From a virus, in the IMG/VR virus record IMGVR_UViG_3300044637_000783, positions 1-46,959 of that record: a stretch of DNA of 46,959 nucleotides. The stretch is one strand, 5' to 3'. A model generated the notes under the pieces. That model was not told where the DNA came from. It saw only the letters and a program-made list of their open reading frames with translations, and did no database searches. Positions within the stretch are counted from its first letter, which is position 1. The number at the start of each line of letters is the position of its first letter. This document shows positions 7,001 through 16,887 of the stretch, in pieces. The translations under genes and the position numbers were made by a program.

Positions 7001-9859
7001 AAATCCGGGGCAAGTGAAAAATGCTCCTGTATCAATCGAAGATGTTATTCCACTTATAATATCAACATTTTCAGTTAGATACTTTTTATATCTATGATAT
7101 TGGGAACCCCACTTTAACATTAAATGATATGGAATATAGTGTGAAGAACTTACTTCTTTAAATAACGAAGAAGGTCTTGTACTTGATAATCCAAAGTTAA
7201 CCATTTCATCTAAATCAACAAATGGTAATGAGTTTAATAAAAGATACGCGGAACCCACATATTTTCCGTATGATGATGTTTTATGTAAATCGTTATATAA
7301 TTGTTTATGAAAATATGGTGTGTTTAAAATATTAACAGAACTAAATAAACCATCAGAAGTATCTAAATCTAATTTTCTTGCAAAAATATCTGTTGTATAA
7401 CCATCTTTAATCCAAAACAATGAATTGATTGGTGAACTAATTAACCCTTCTTTAGTGTTTACCTGTAAAATACCTTCAAATTTAAATTCTTGAGGTTCAA
7501 ATTTTGGTTTTTTAATATAAGACAAGTATTGTTCAGAATTGAATGGGTATATTTTTGTTCTATATGGTTCCGCTAAATATGAAAATAAATTACTATTTAA
7601 GTTTTTATAAAGATTCCCTGACTCACCACTTTTTTTAGATGTTGTATATTCTTCTATTTGAAATGGTTTTGCCAATAATTGGTTAACATATTCTACCGTT
7701 GGTAATTGGTCTTGTACATATGGATATCTTTCAAATGGTGAAAACGATAAAAGGTATTGTTCCATTTTTTCTTTACTATCTATCGTATTTAAAATATCTA
7801 TAATATCATAATCTTCTTTTAATAGTTTCTCCAAATTAGAAAAATCAATTAATGCCAATTCTTTTATTGATGCATTATTAAAAGTGTCAATTGCCATCGT
7901 ATATCTAGACCTTTCATATATTTCATATATAAGAGAAGAAATAGATTTATTTGAATATGGAACATTTGGTGTTAAACTTAATAACGTTGATATATTATTG
8001 AAATTTTGTTCTTGTGAATTTTCTTCAAAAATGTAACTAATATTACCAACATTACCTTCTTTTTGTGCTAATGAGTCGAGTCTTTTAGTTGCAACTCCGT
8101 GGTAGTTTTCAAGAAAATCTATTTCAGGCCAAAGTGATCTGTTAAAACTTTGTAATTTTTGTTGTAACTCAGGGTCTCCTGGATACGCCAAAACTTTTTG
8201 TTTGTTTGGTGTTTGTTTTTTAATTTCAGGCCATGGGTAAATTTGTCCGTCTTTTGACTCATCTTCTAAATTACCTATTATTTTTTTTCTTCTTTCCGCA
8301 ACTTCAAATGCTCTATTATGAACATCTTTCATTAATCTAATGTAAACATCTGCATTTGCAAGAATAACACCTATAATATTTCTTATTGTAGGTTCAAAAC
8401 CAATTCCACCCTTTGTTGGGTCTTTAATAACTTCATTAATTTTTTGTTCAACTTTAGCCTCTAACTTGTCTCTTTGTGCAACAAATGATTTTTGTATGTT
8501 GAATATGTCCGTTAAAATTGCATTTAAGTTTACAATTATTTTACCTTCGTGAGGTGCAAAACCATTACAGTACTCACCAACTTTTTTAATTTGATTAATA
8601 AAAGAAAATGTTTCTTTTTTAAAATCAGCCCCTGTATCGTTAATGTATTTTTGGGCAAATAACTGTGTTTTTAATAGTTCTTTTGGGTATTCTATTAATA
8701 TTTTTTCTAATGTTCCGGCTTTTTCTGGATTTATTAATTTAGTTGTACTTGTTTTTTCCTGTCCTGAAAGATAACTATATGTAACTCCTGTGACTCCATT
8801 TATTTCAAATGTGTTTTTTTCTAAGTTAATTGAACCCCAAGTTCTAACCGCAGTTTCAAAATTCTGTACTGTTTTTTCAAATTCCTTTAAACCTGCAAAT
8901 ATTTTATAATCAACCACTTGGTTGAATATTTCCTTTTCTAATATTTTATCTAAACTTCTTGCAACCGTAATAACTTCTCTTAGTGTTTTCGTTGGGAAGT
9001 TTTTAGGTAATAATCCCTTTGCAATATATTCATCATATACCGACCTCAACATTGTATAACCTCTTGAAGATTTTGAAACCTTCTTCTCGTATCTACCCGT
9101 TTTTTCGTTAAAAGATGTGTTTGTTTCTTTTTCAATTGCATACATATACGGAGCATTTAATATACCCGTTAATGGTATGTCGTTTAGATATGCATATGTT
9201 GAACCAACAAATGTGGTTGAAACTTCAAAATTACCATTTGATTCGTTGTATTTTGTATTAAATTTAACTAAATGTAAACGATATCTAATTGCCTTACCAT
9301 AATATCCTTTTACTGTTAAGTAAAATATTGGCCAAGGCATGTGAAAAAACGCATTATATGGTGAATTCTCAGGAGACTCAAATAAAGTCTTACCTCTAAC
9401 ATCGATAAAGTTTATGTTAATTTGTGGTATGAAATTTGCACCTTTGATATTGATGTTAATACTGTCAATACCAAAAGATTGTGCGGTTCCATCATAACCT
9501 TTATTTTCAACACCTTTATAAATTTGATTACCGTTAGAATCTTTTTCAGTAACAACGTTGTCACTACCATTATATGCCTCGGTCCATGACGTATCGTAAT
9601 CTCCTGTTTTTGGTTTTAGAATGTTGAGTGTTCCTTTTGCAACAGAGACCAATGTGGTTTTATTACCCGAATCAACTAATGTGGTTCTTGGAATTAAATC
9701 AGCCTCTAAATTAACATACATCACCAAGTTTTCTTGTTTAACCCCTCTTTCTTCAACAACGCCATTGTTCACAACGCTGTTTGGGTCGATGTATATTAAA
9801 TTGTTTTGGTCAACTTTGACTAATATATTTTCACCACTGTTTAACTTATTGTTCGCCAT
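4064..9859 (-). CDS. Giant baseplate hub/tail tip protein, 1931 aa
   Basis: Very large virion protein. Residues about 125-235 (IDSININIKGANFIPQINI, then PIFYLTVKGYYGKAIRYRL) and about 1590-1690 (PTMYFYLKNIPMFKGSYWI, EVSHKI, FKGTRIPYASLPDP) look like the two halves of a gp27/gpD-type hub fold, split by a long, mostly helical and loop-rich insertion of over 1200 residues. The last ~100 residues form a beta-rich module ending YGIALSQSLMTKLGLYDGDV, which has the look of a double-psi beta barrel; this is weak. No zinc-protease or lysozyme motif was seen. T4 gp27 is only 391 aa, so the insertion is exceptional. The start overlaps the gp53-like gene by 14 nt, so translation is coupled. Hub role is inferred from motifs and from the order tape measure - tail protein - gp53 - hub. 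Confidence 0.65.
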   Translation of the reverse strand: MANNKLNSGENILVKVDQNNLIYIDPNSVVNNGVVEERGVKQENLVMYVNLEADLIPRTTLVDSGNKTTLVSVAKGTLNILKPKTGDYDTSWTEAYNGSDNVVTEKDSNGNQIYKGVENKGYDGTAQSFGIDSININIKGANFIPQININFIDVRGKTLFESPENSPYNAFFHMPWPIFYLTVKGYYGKAIRYRLHLVKFNTKYNESNGNFEVSTTFVGSTYAYLNDIPLTGILNAPYMYAIEKETNTSFNEKTGRYEKKVSKSSRGYTMLRSVYDEYIAKGLLPKNFPTKTLREVITVARSLDKILEKEIFNQVVDYKIFAGLKEFEKTVQNFETAVRTWGSINLEKNTFEINGVTGVTYSYLSGQEKTSTTKLINPEKAGTLEKILIEYPKELLKTQLFAQKYINDTGADFKKETFSFINQIKKVGEYCNGFAPHEGKIIVNLNAILTDIFNIQKSFVAQRDKLEAKVEQKINEVIKDPTKGGIGFEPTIRNIIGVILANADVYIRLMKDVHNRAFEVAERRKKIIGNLEDESKDGQIYPWPEIKKQTPNKQKVLAYPGDPELQQKLQSFNRSLWPEIDFLENYHGVATKRLDSLAQKEGNVGNISYIFEENSQEQNFNNISTLLSLTPNVPYSNKSISSLIYEIYERSRYTMAIDTFNNASIKELALIDFSNLEKLLKEDYDIIDILNTIDSKEKMEQYLLSFSPFERYPYVQDQLPTVEYVNQLLAKPFQIEEYTTSKKSGESGNLYKNLNSNLFSYLAEPYRTKIYPFNSEQYLSYIKKPKFEPQEFKFEGILQVNTKEGLISSPINSLFWIKDGYTTDIFARKLDLDTSDGLFSSVNILNTPYFHKQLYNDLHKTSSYGKYVGSAYLLLNSLPFVDLDEMVNFGLSSTRPSSLFKEVSSSHYIPYHLMLKWGSQYHRYKKYLTENVDIISGITSSIDTGAFFTCPGFNVPGEIEIGNETVSDVLDTGVHPFYDALYHQFINDYSHFDINAPSGVNSFTGRTTSNTINFDRVSNGDEFRYWTSFVDNSKLKSTDTHYTLLPSVGANSSSNLDLTTGSDSEKNFNKGQNSFRIVWTDETVYTTYTGKTFPSYDEYHIDVNFGDYLVMDSSIKFKKVNDLIATFSPDILDKFEEYFLDFATERVIEETPYKKFKSVKQDNFQNLLKSIVTVKKKDSDPTNTNLLIKTLREQQLENLKTITKDILSDSNLIKITIGNPKEIDLYTWNGFAESGSVKSFSYNNFDIVQTGDTTNQKDLKLIIGTEPYTGTPTNYYVEFFSTNNVEFTEEYFRIFRPLVYIYAGYRKNGGTNTKGAFQQYLISNILSYNTIFHNGIQNRQDLYLNTIISKLVGLKSETKTIQQTILNGYNDSPMKLEQYNYFKSFNDKWIAGNSIGQRLLLEEFLFLDKANRDIGDKAYFSLEKLIPLEEPENDKQNLYGLIGMLINGTGFDMRGLPAYVNFYGTNLTTKSKLTPSKKVAQNLFGTFLEVDYQESSPKMILQYTGPTSKHLEMADVSKKYNFNDDSFNVGNANKNPLVITIPDIFSNADLSKSNKVVAFEVNFGDQNQSIFKGVSLDQSSIRNTTESFIAQENLGRSESGSGAHQVDIGLFDIYRQASYTCDVTCLGNVMIQPTMYFYLKNIPMFKGSYWITEVSHKINNNNITTSFKGTRIPYASLPDPKDSFMASYRALFDRITKSAVARVKQDSLNITGSTKNEKSISTDQGTFTIDMGGKEQEIKGEQLTKETGVNVFGVRYNGYNGEKYIQKVTYNKNEYFRAIAVGMGGKTYKPEDAIQMNLLSRLKSKTIQGTTMNNNGEYVSYLTWGDINKEKDFYSLRFDLSVASADIIIGTVNKTQGVNITHAGATTHFLNPKTNKKITITPNGSNPITKDNITGPINVGPNLDGYGIALSQSLMTKLGLYDGDVVYFTMT

Positions 9860-10172
9860 AATATAACTTGTACAATTCTACAGCACTTTTGTAATCTTGT
9901 AAAGTGCTAATCAGAGGAAATGGTATTCTAATAAAAGAATTATCAGGTATTTCAAATTCCACACTACCAAGTAATGGATTTGCTTGTAATATAATCCAAC
10001 CAAATAATGGTGAGTTATAATACTCTTGTGATATTTTATCTAATCTATCTTTACCCCTTTTGTATTGCATATACTTATCACTTCCCTTTATAGGAATTTC
10101 AATGCCAGGGACAATTCTAAATTTACCGTCCGCTAAAAAATATTGGTACCTGTCAAAATAGTCCCTACTCAT
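9846..10172 (-). CDS. Baseplate wedge protein, gp53-like
   Basis: 108 aa. The central segment, KRGKDRLDKISQEYYNSPLF then GWIILQANPLLG, is the LysM-like signature of the gp53 baseplate wedge family (rLD.Ia..yY.....W.I..aN), followed by a short IPDNSFIRIP strand typical of the same family. T4 gp53 is longer (196 aa); this is close to the minimal domain. By family role it joins wedges around the central hub. The start overlaps the stop of the 1583-aa gene (ATGA-type overlap at 10169-10172), and the end overlaps the hub gene start. Family call is good; the T4 equivalence is inferred. Confidence 0.8.
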   Translation of the reverse strand: MSRDYFDRYQYFLADGKFRIVPGIEIPIKGSDKYMQYKRGKDRLDKISQEYYNSPLFGWIILQANPLLGSVEFEIPDNSFIRIPFPLISTLQDYKSAVELYKLYYGEQ

Positions 10173-13100
10173 GGTTTATAATAATTTAGTTTATCACCTA
10201 TTTTATTCTTTGTATTAAATATTTTCTTCAAATCTGTTTTCGCTTCCGTGGTTAACTCCCCCGTTACTACCTCAAATTCAATTTCTTTATCATTTTTCTT
10301 AACAGGAAATTTATCTAATTTAAACTTCTTCTCTGTTGGTTTTGTAATAAAATTATCAAATTTCTTTTCTAATTTTGTTTTTATCTTATCTGTAAAGTTT
10401 ACAGTATCAACGTTATATAAATCTAAAATACTTTTCTTTTCATCTTTAAGTAATACAGATAACATATCATTCATATCTTGTGGTGATAATGCTGAATAAT
10501 CTAATGTAGTTGTAAAATCTTCTGTAAAATGTTGGAAGTTATTTTTAATATATGTTATAACGCTTGAATAGTTTGAATAAAAACCTTCATTTGTAAATCC
10601 CACACTAAAAGTAACTCCACTATAATTTTCCTTTTCTATTTTACCATCTCTTTCGTATTTTGTAATAAAATTAACTTTGTCTAATGCCTCAATCACCTCT
10701 TTTCTAACATCTTCTACTTTTTTCATTTCCTTAAAATCACTAATCTTTTGTGTCTTATCTGAAATTAATTTTTTAACATATGGTTTTAATAAGTCATTTG
10801 AATTAGATACTAATGATGATGGTAATACGTCTGAAAATCCTAAAACACTAGTTAAATCCGCAGTATTGGAAACATAATTAACTAATGAGTCAGTTAATCT
10901 TATTTTTAATTTATTTAAATCAAGAGAAGGTTTATATTCTCCCAATAGTTTTATGTCTTCTGCAGATGTTGTATTGGTATTAACAGTATATCCAGTTATT
11001 GTTCTAAAATTTTGTGATAAAAACATTTGACCTATTTTTGGACCAAAGTTCTTTATAACTTCATTATATGCGGTTTGGTATGTATTAAAGTAATTTCCAA
11101 CACTACTATAAACCATATCAATGGTGTTAGTATATTTCATCTTATTTCCATTTGGGGTTCCGATATATGTTCCCTCAACTGTTTTGTTTGAGTTTGCTGA
11201 ATCGTTTTTACCTTCTAACGAAAATCCGTTTCTTTTTTGTAATTCTTCTAAAAAATCTTTTGTGAATTTTTCAGCGTCTTTTCCGTCTATTTTAGTTGTT
11301 GTAGAAATTGCTCTTTCATCATACATTTCTGTATTTGCAAAAAAGTTTGACGATAATGCATTTTGTAATCTCTCAACAGGTTTTTCTAAACCTTGTCCTC
11401 CAATAAATGAAACTTGTAAACTTACATTAGCAATCATTGGTTGTACACCAATTCCTTCTGGATTTAAATCCCAAGTACTATCTTCATATGTAATTCCAAC
11501 ATCTCTAATAATAACTTTAGAATGGTAAAAATCACCAATTCTTAAAACACAAATAGGTGGTGGACCAAATGAAGTATTTCTTGCTCCCACATCTAATGGG
11601 TCCGAAACTCCTTTAATTGGGATTGTATCTCCAGGTCTTACACATTGCAATAAGAATGTTAATCTACTATTTAATCCTTCGGGTGTTGTTGAATGGAAAC
11701 CCGGATGGAAATATCTTAATTTTTCTTTTAATGAGGTAAATGCAACTGGTGAATCTTCTTCTAACTTTTTAAAGTAATGACACTCCGATAATGTTTTCAT
11801 AATGATTCTCTTCATCACATCTATAGTAGGTTTCCTATTCGGTACAGTCGTTGTACCATCTGGTTCAATTGTTGTTATTGGAACCGGTATATTTGGTACT
11901 GTAATTTCCTGTGGTTGTTCAGGTTTCTTCTTATAATCAAATTTAACTCTAGCTTGTCTACAATAAAATGCAATAGGTGATGTATCTTTAAGACCTTGTC
12001 TTGTTAATATTTTTTGATTACAATTTAAATTATCTTTACCACCTGTGTTTTTTAAAGTGGTATCTTCACCATTTGTATTAAATTTAAAAATAAACTTACC
12101 ATCTACGTCATAACCAAAATCCTTAAATGTAAATTCTTTTACAAATTCTCCTGGTTTTTGATTGGTTCCTGTTTTTTCATATGGTTTTAAAACGGTATCG
12201 TTAAACCATTTTAGTTCAGGTGTTTTACCATTTGATATTCCTTTGAATATATCTTGAAAAATACTATGTCCTCTTCTAACACCTAAATAAAAATTATATG
12301 TACTATCTGCAACTTCTGAAGTTGATGATGAAATTGAAAAAGTAACTTCGCTAACCGTCTTACCTGTAATATCAGATTTTAATGCAGCTAATTTTGTATT
12401 GTATTCTGTATACCCACTTGTTAATTCATCAAACCCTGTTGCAATTTTTTGTGCTTCTTTACTAATTGTGGCTCCACTTGTTGCAGAATCAATAGATTCT
12501 TTACCAAAAATAACCAATCTATCTTTTTTATGATTTTCGGTTGTTCCTACCACTAATTCACCTAAATCGATAACAGTATTTCCAGTGTATGTTACTTTTT
12601 GTTTAACATACTGTTCATATAATTGTGTGTACGTTAAATTTGTTGATCCTTTTGTTGAACCATCTTTTTTAGGATAATCGTTTGCAAAATAAAATCTCTT
12701 ATCAAATTGTACCGTTGTGTCTTTACCTCCATTTTGTCCTTTATCGGGTTTAGGAAATGTAACTGGTGTTGTGGTATATTTGTATTTTTTAATTTCCTGT
12801 GGTGGTTTAGAAGAATTTAAATATAGTTTTATTAGATTAATATCGTCACTATCTAAAGTTGTATATGTTTGTATTAAACTATAAAAATCAATTTCTTCAC
12901 ATCCAGCAAAAAATGCATTAATGTAATTATCCGCCTCTTCATCCGACATTCCTTTGAAGTGTTCTCTAACTAATAAATTTAAAATACTTGGGTGATCAAC
13001 AACAACTTTAAAAGATATTGTACCACTTCTTGATGTATTTTGATAAGTATAAATTGGTTCCGGTCTTCCTAAAAAAGAGTTCTCCTCCCATCTTGCACTA

Positions 13101-14920
13101 TTCTGTTCGTTCATTTTTAAATCATATGGTGGGAACCACATAACACGACCTCCGTTATTACCCCTTTCACAAGCCGGTAAATCGGTAACTTTAAAACCAT
13201 CTCTATTAGATGTTTTCCAAGCCAAATTCTCAATTGAGAACATATACTTTTTAGCGTAAAAACCTCCTCCATATGGATACTTGTCAACTATATTTGTTGA
13301 ACCATCAAAAGATTTATTACCGTTAGACATTGGTGCATAATTTAAATTCCACGGTGTACTTCCTCCTCCCATTACACTACCGTCAAATTTTCTTACATTA
13401 CCTGTTCTTTTCATGGTATCGGAATAGTGCATATATGACCTATCCTTTGTCCATACTCTACAATATTCAACACCACTTTCTTCACCTGAAAATTTATTTG
13501 TGTATTTGATTGCAGAACCTTTTGATATTCTTAAATCACCTTCTCCAAATACTCTACTTGTTTGGTCGATTACATTTCCAACATGTGAAATTGATCCTCC
13601 GTCGGATGGCATCGAATTTAAAATTTCCTGTGTAGTTCCTAATATAGAATCTTCTCTAAAATTAAATGCGGTGGATTTTGAATCGTCAAATGTTGATGAT
13701 TCACTACCCCATTCTTTATTACCTGAACCTAATTTATTTTTAGAATTTTTACTAATCCATGTAAGATTACCGGTAATTTTACCTCCCTCAGTAATGTTTT
13801 TACTTCTGTGAAATAATTCGGCAGAAACTCTATCAAACATTATTGAAAGATAATATGGACTTCTAACGGGTCTATCATTAAAATCACCCATCGCATATTT
13901 TACATCTTCACCTCTATCGTCCCCTATATATGCTATTCCCGCAGGTGCTTCAACACCTAAAATATTTTTTACACCTTGTGCTGCTCTGTCAATAAAATTA
14001 AATAATTTTGAGGTGTTTTGTGATCTTGCGGTTGTTGTATAATTTGGTGCATATTTGTTAAATGTTAACGTATCAAATAATCTATTTTTTTGACCGTCAC
14101 CCATATATTCGATTAATAAGTCCGAAGGTTTTCTTGATAACCTTGGTCTTCTTTTTATACCAATTAATGAACCTAGTACACCTGTAACATCTTGAAATAA
14201 TTTACCAACTTCAGTTCTTGCTTGTGGTCTTATATTTACAGGATTTGCTGGATTCGATAAATAATCGCCAGGTATTTCACTAAATGGTAATTGTGTTCCT
14301 GAAATGGTTTGTAAAAAATCAATTGCTTTACCCGGTAAAGTTCTTGCTACTGTAATTTTATTATTAGGGTCAACCAATGGTTCTCTACCCGTAACTATGT
14401 TAAACGCAGTTGCGGTATTACCATTAAGAGCATCCAATAATCTTAATCTACCATTTGTTGCTGTATCAATATTTCTTGATATTCTTGAAAGAACAGGTCC
14501 ATCAGGATTGTTTTTAATATTGTTAGCCGCAAATTTAAATAATTCAGATTCATTATCATATTTTGATGAACCCATAATACCAACTAAATTATACGTTGGT
14601 GTATTTGTTGGGAAATAAGGATAAAGATTTAAACCATTACTTCTTCTTTGTATTAATACTGTATTTAAATCTTCAACAATTAAATAATTGTCAGAAGGTT
14701 GATTAACATTTAAATTAGATATGTTATCAACTTGTGTCTTTCTACTTGTAGAATCGTTTAAAACAACGTCTCCATTGTCTTTATTAGACATGTCACTTAA
14801 CTTATCAACTGAAAATGATGCATTACTAAAAGTCTGTGGACCATTAGGTACATTAAGTGTTTTACCTAATATATAATCTCTGAATTTTTTAGTCGAATTA
14901 AAGTCTAAGTAACTTGGCAT
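10169..14920 (-). CDS. Large tail tube/baseplate junction protein, 1583 aa
   Basis: Virion protein with at least two recognisable tail-type modules. About residues 605-650, the pattern EENSFLGRPEPIYTYQNTSR plus ISFKVVVDHPSIL is the beta-sandwich signature seen in tail-tube initiator and LysM-type baseplate proteins. About residues 1120-1190, PPPICVLRIGDFYHSKVIIR then TYEDSTWDLNPEGIGVQPMI and an SFIGGQGLEKPVERLQNAL tail form a tube-like domain. The N-terminal ~350 residues are polar and loop-rich; the C-terminal 350 are Lys/Asn-rich helices. By position (between tape measure and gp53) it may replace T4 gp48/gp54, which start the tube on the baseplate; that is inference. A TATTTATT box ends 10 nt before the ATG. 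Confidence 0.65.
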   Translation of the reverse strand: MPSYLDFNSTKKFRDYILGKTLNVPNGPQTFSNASFSVDKLSDMSNKDNGDVVLNDSTSRKTQVDNISNLNVNQPSDNYLIVEDLNTVLIQRRSNGLNLYPYFPTNTPTYNLVGIMGSSKYDNESELFKFAANNIKNNPDGPVLSRISRNIDTATNGRLRLLDALNGNTATAFNIVTGREPLVDPNNKITVARTLPGKAIDFLQTISGTQLPFSEIPGDYLSNPANPVNIRPQARTEVGKLFQDVTGVLGSLIGIKRRPRLSRKPSDLLIEYMGDGQKNRLFDTLTFNKYAPNYTTTARSQNTSKLFNFIDRAAQGVKNILGVEAPAGIAYIGDDRGEDVKYAMGDFNDRPVRSPYYLSIMFDRVSAELFHRSKNITEGGKITGNLTWISKNSKNKLGSGNKEWGSESSTFDDSKSTAFNFREDSILGTTQEILNSMPSDGGSISHVGNVIDQTSRVFGEGDLRISKGSAIKYTNKFSGEESGVEYCRVWTKDRSYMHYSDTMKRTGNVRKFDGSVMGGGSTPWNLNYAPMSNGNKSFDGSTNIVDKYPYGGGFYAKKYMFSIENLAWKTSNRDGFKVTDLPACERGNNGGRVMWFPPYDLKMNEQNSARWEENSFLGRPEPIYTYQNTSRSGTISFKVVVDHPSILNLLVREHFKGMSDEEADNYINAFFAGCEEIDFYSLIQTYTTLDSDDINLIKLYLNSSKPPQEIKKYKYTTTPVTFPKPDKGQNGGKDTTVQFDKRFYFANDYPKKDGSTKGSTNLTYTQLYEQYVKQKVTYTGNTVIDLGELVVGTTENHKKDRLVIFGKESIDSATSGATISKEAQKIATGFDELTSGYTEYNTKLAALKSDITGKTVSEVTFSISSSTSEVADSTYNFYLGVRRGHSIFQDIFKGISNGKTPELKWFNDTVLKPYEKTGTNQKPGEFVKEFTFKDFGYDVDGKFIFKFNTNGEDTTLKNTGGKDNLNCNQKILTRQGLKDTSPIAFYCRQARVKFDYKKKPEQPQEITVPNIPVPITTIEPDGTTTVPNRKPTIDVMKRIIMKTLSECHYFKKLEEDSPVAFTSLKEKLRYFHPGFHSTTPEGLNSRLTFLLQCVRPGDTIPIKGVSDPLDVGARNTSFGPPPICVLRIGDFYHSKVIIRDVGITYEDSTWDLNPEGIGVQPMIANVSLQVSFIGGQGLEKPVERLQNALSSNFFANTEMYDERAISTTTKIDGKDAEKFTKDFLEELQKRNGFSLEGKNDSANSNKTVEGTYIGTPNGNKMKYTNTIDMVYSSVGNYFNTYQTAYNEVIKNFGPKIGQMFLSQNFRTITGYTVNTNTTSAEDIKLLGEYKPSLDLNKLKIRLTDSLVNYVSNTADLTSVLGFSDVLPSSLVSNSNDLLKPYVKKLISDKTQKISDFKEMKKVEDVRKEVIEALDKVNFITKYERDGKIEKENYSGVTFSVGFTNEGFYSNYSSVITYIKNNFQHFTEDFTTTLDYSALSPQDMNDMLSVLLKDEKKSILDLYNVDTVNFTDKIKTKLEKKFDNFITKPTEKKFKLDKFPVKKNDKEIEFEVVTGELTTEAKTDLKKIFNTKNKIGDKLNYYKP

Positions 14921-14930
14921 TATATTTTAT

Positions 14931-14938
14931 AATAAATA
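14931..14938 (-). promoter_or_regulatory. Late-type box TATTTATT before the 1583-aa tail gene
   Basis: Minus strand reads CTATTTATTATAAAATATA then ATG; 10-nt gap. Same family and orientation as the other late-type boxes. Confidence 0.5.
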
Positions 14939-14941
14939 GAT

Positions 14942-16870
14942 TTATTTAGTTTTTGGTGGTGCTGTATATTCATCATTACCTGTGTTTATAAAATCTTCTT
15001 TTACACTTGCATCTCTGATAATTTGTCTAGTCCAACCATCCATTAATGCTTCAGATGATTTAGCTGAAACTTCAACTTTCACAACTTTTGTTGATGAGGT
15101 ATTTGCGGCCGCTTGTTTAGCTTCCGCAGCTTTCTTTTCTGCCTCCGCAACATTCATCGCATTTGTTTGTGTTGTAGCAGTACCTTGTGATTTTGGTTTT
15201 TCACCTTTAAGTTCGCTAATGTAATTACCAACCAACTTATTAAAGTTATCACTCATTTGAACCGTACCCTTTGAGACATTATCTGCAGTTTCTTTGACGA
15301 ATTTCTGAGCATCTTCCCCCGTTAAACCCGCAGCTTCGGCTGCAGATTTAGCCATATTAACTACACGACCTCTTGTTGTAGCGGCCATGAATCCAATATC
15401 TCTTTCTATGTTTTCCATAGCACTTAACTGTCCTCTTGCAATGTCTTCTGTAGACATTTTTTCAAACGCCTCTTGGTTTGCTAATAATGTAGTTTTTTGT
15501 GCATTTGTTAAATCTTCTAAAATAACTTCTGTTTGTCCACCTAATTCACTCATTAAAGATTTAGGAACTTCAATAACCATTTTACCATCTTTCATTTGTG
15601 ATAAGTTAGTTAAGAATTCCCTTTCTTTATCTTCCATTACTAATCCACTTGTCATTAAAGCACTCGCAGCGGCAGTTCTTTCTGAAGCCGCTATTGCACC
15701 TTTAGCCAATTCTTGATACGATATACCCAATTCACTTGCCATTGCTTTGGCCTTTCTTAGGTTAACACCTGTAATTTCAAATCTACCTTGTTCTTGATTA
15801 TATGTGGTTAATGAACCCGCAGCACCAATTAATGCGTCTTGTAATCCTTCCACATTATTGGTTGCCATGTACATTAATTTTATTGGGTCACCAAAGTCAC
15901 CCATAGCACCTCCCAATACCGATAAATTTGCACTTAATTCTAACGCACCTTCAGGACTAAACACTTTATCCGCAATCTGATAAACAGAATCCATACTTAT
16001 TCTAAATTCATTGGCCTTTTGAACCATTCTATTTAATCCTTGTACACCATTTGCAAATCCAAATTCATTTAATTTTCCTAAATTGTCTCTTAAATCTTGT
16101 GTTGTTTTTTTACTATTCAAACCTAAAGATAATGAAGATTTACCAGCAGTATCAATGGCCTTGGTTGCGTCTGAAGCACCTAAACCGACTTTTTCAAATT
16201 GACCAAATACTCTACCCATTTCACTTAAATCTCCAACAAAAGACCTTGCGGTTGCTGCCGCTTGACCTATTGTTTCTTTTGATATGAGATTAAATCTACC
16301 CGATTCTGACATCATGTTTGTCATCATATCAGTTAGTTGTTGCATCCCATATCCTAATCTAAGTGTTGATGGATATGCGTCTATTATTTCTTCTCTTAGA
16401 CCTTTTGAAAGTTCCCCTTGCATACCAACTTTTTCGTTGATATCTGTTCTTAATTGAGCTTCTTGTTTTAATTGAGTTGCTATTCCACCACCAACTTCTT
16501 CAACCAATCTACTAGCCATCCCCATTAGTCCTCCAGTTACCTGTCCTTTTTTATTAATAATATCTAACATATTACTAATTCTAAACATTTCACCTTCGGC
16601 GTATTGTGATGATTGTGTTTTTTGTGTGTCTATTGTTCCTCTTACAAAATCAACAGCCTTATTTCCAAAATTTTGTTTGGTATCCGTTATTGGTGTATTT
16701 GTTGTACCTAATTTTTCATTATATAACTTCCATGTACCTGCTAATGATGCTCCATCGGAGCTGTCTCCCTTATATGCTTTACCAAATTCTTTTTGATACG
16801 CGTCGGCAAACGCAATTTTGAAAGCGCTTTCATTTGTAATTCCACTAGGTATTCTGCTTAATAATCCCAT
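14942..16870 (-). CDS. Tail tape measure protein
   Basis: 642 aa, predominantly alpha-helical with small-residue repeats, as in tape measure proteins. Features include Gly/Ala-rich segments (GGLMGMASRLVEEVGGGIAT), a TP901/Mu-like central block (ARSFVGDLSEMGRVFGQFEK; SLGLNSKKTTQDLRDNLGKL), an Ala-rich helical stretch near 550-600 (AEAEKKAAEAKQAAAN) and a polar C-terminus. The size is close to T4 gp29 (590 aa), implying a T4-like tail length near 100 nm if about 1.5 angstrom per residue holds. It sits directly downstream of the gp26-like chaperone pair, the canonical place for the tape measure. A TATTTATA box ends 4 nt before the ATG. Confidence 0.82.
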   Translation of the reverse strand: MGLLSRIPSGITNESAFKIAFADAYQKEFGKAYKGDSSDGASLAGTWKLYNEKLGTTNTPITDTKQNFGNKAVDFVRGTIDTQKTQSSQYAEGEMFRISNMLDIINKKGQVTGGLMGMASRLVEEVGGGIATQLKQEAQLRTDINEKVGMQGELSKGLREEIIDAYPSTLRLGYGMQQLTDMMTNMMSESGRFNLISKETIGQAAATARSFVGDLSEMGRVFGQFEKVGLGASDATKAIDTAGKSSLSLGLNSKKTTQDLRDNLGKLNEFGFANGVQGLNRMVQKANEFRISMDSVYQIADKVFSPEGALELSANLSVLGGAMGDFGDPIKLMYMATNNVEGLQDALIGAAGSLTTYNQEQGRFEITGVNLRKAKAMASELGISYQELAKGAIAASERTAAASALMTSGLVMEDKEREFLTNLSQMKDGKMVIEVPKSLMSELGGQTEVILEDLTNAQKTTLLANQEAFEKMSTEDIARGQLSAMENIERDIGFMAATTRGRVVNMAKSAAEAAGLTGEDAQKFVKETADNVSKGTVQMSDNFNKLVGNYISELKGEKPKSQGTATTQTNAMNVAEAEKKAAEAKQAAANTSSTKVVKVEVSAKSSEALMDGWTRQIIRDASVKEDFINTGNDEYTAPPKTK

Positions 16871-16874
16871 ATCA

Positions 16875-16882
16875 TATAAATA
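16875..16882 (-). promoter_or_regulatory. Late-type box TATTTATA before the tape measure gene
   Basis: Minus strand reads TCTATTTATATGAT then ATG; only 4 nt separate box and start. If it is a -10 type element the message would be essentially leaderless. Confidence 0.5.
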
Positions 16883-16887
16883 GATGT

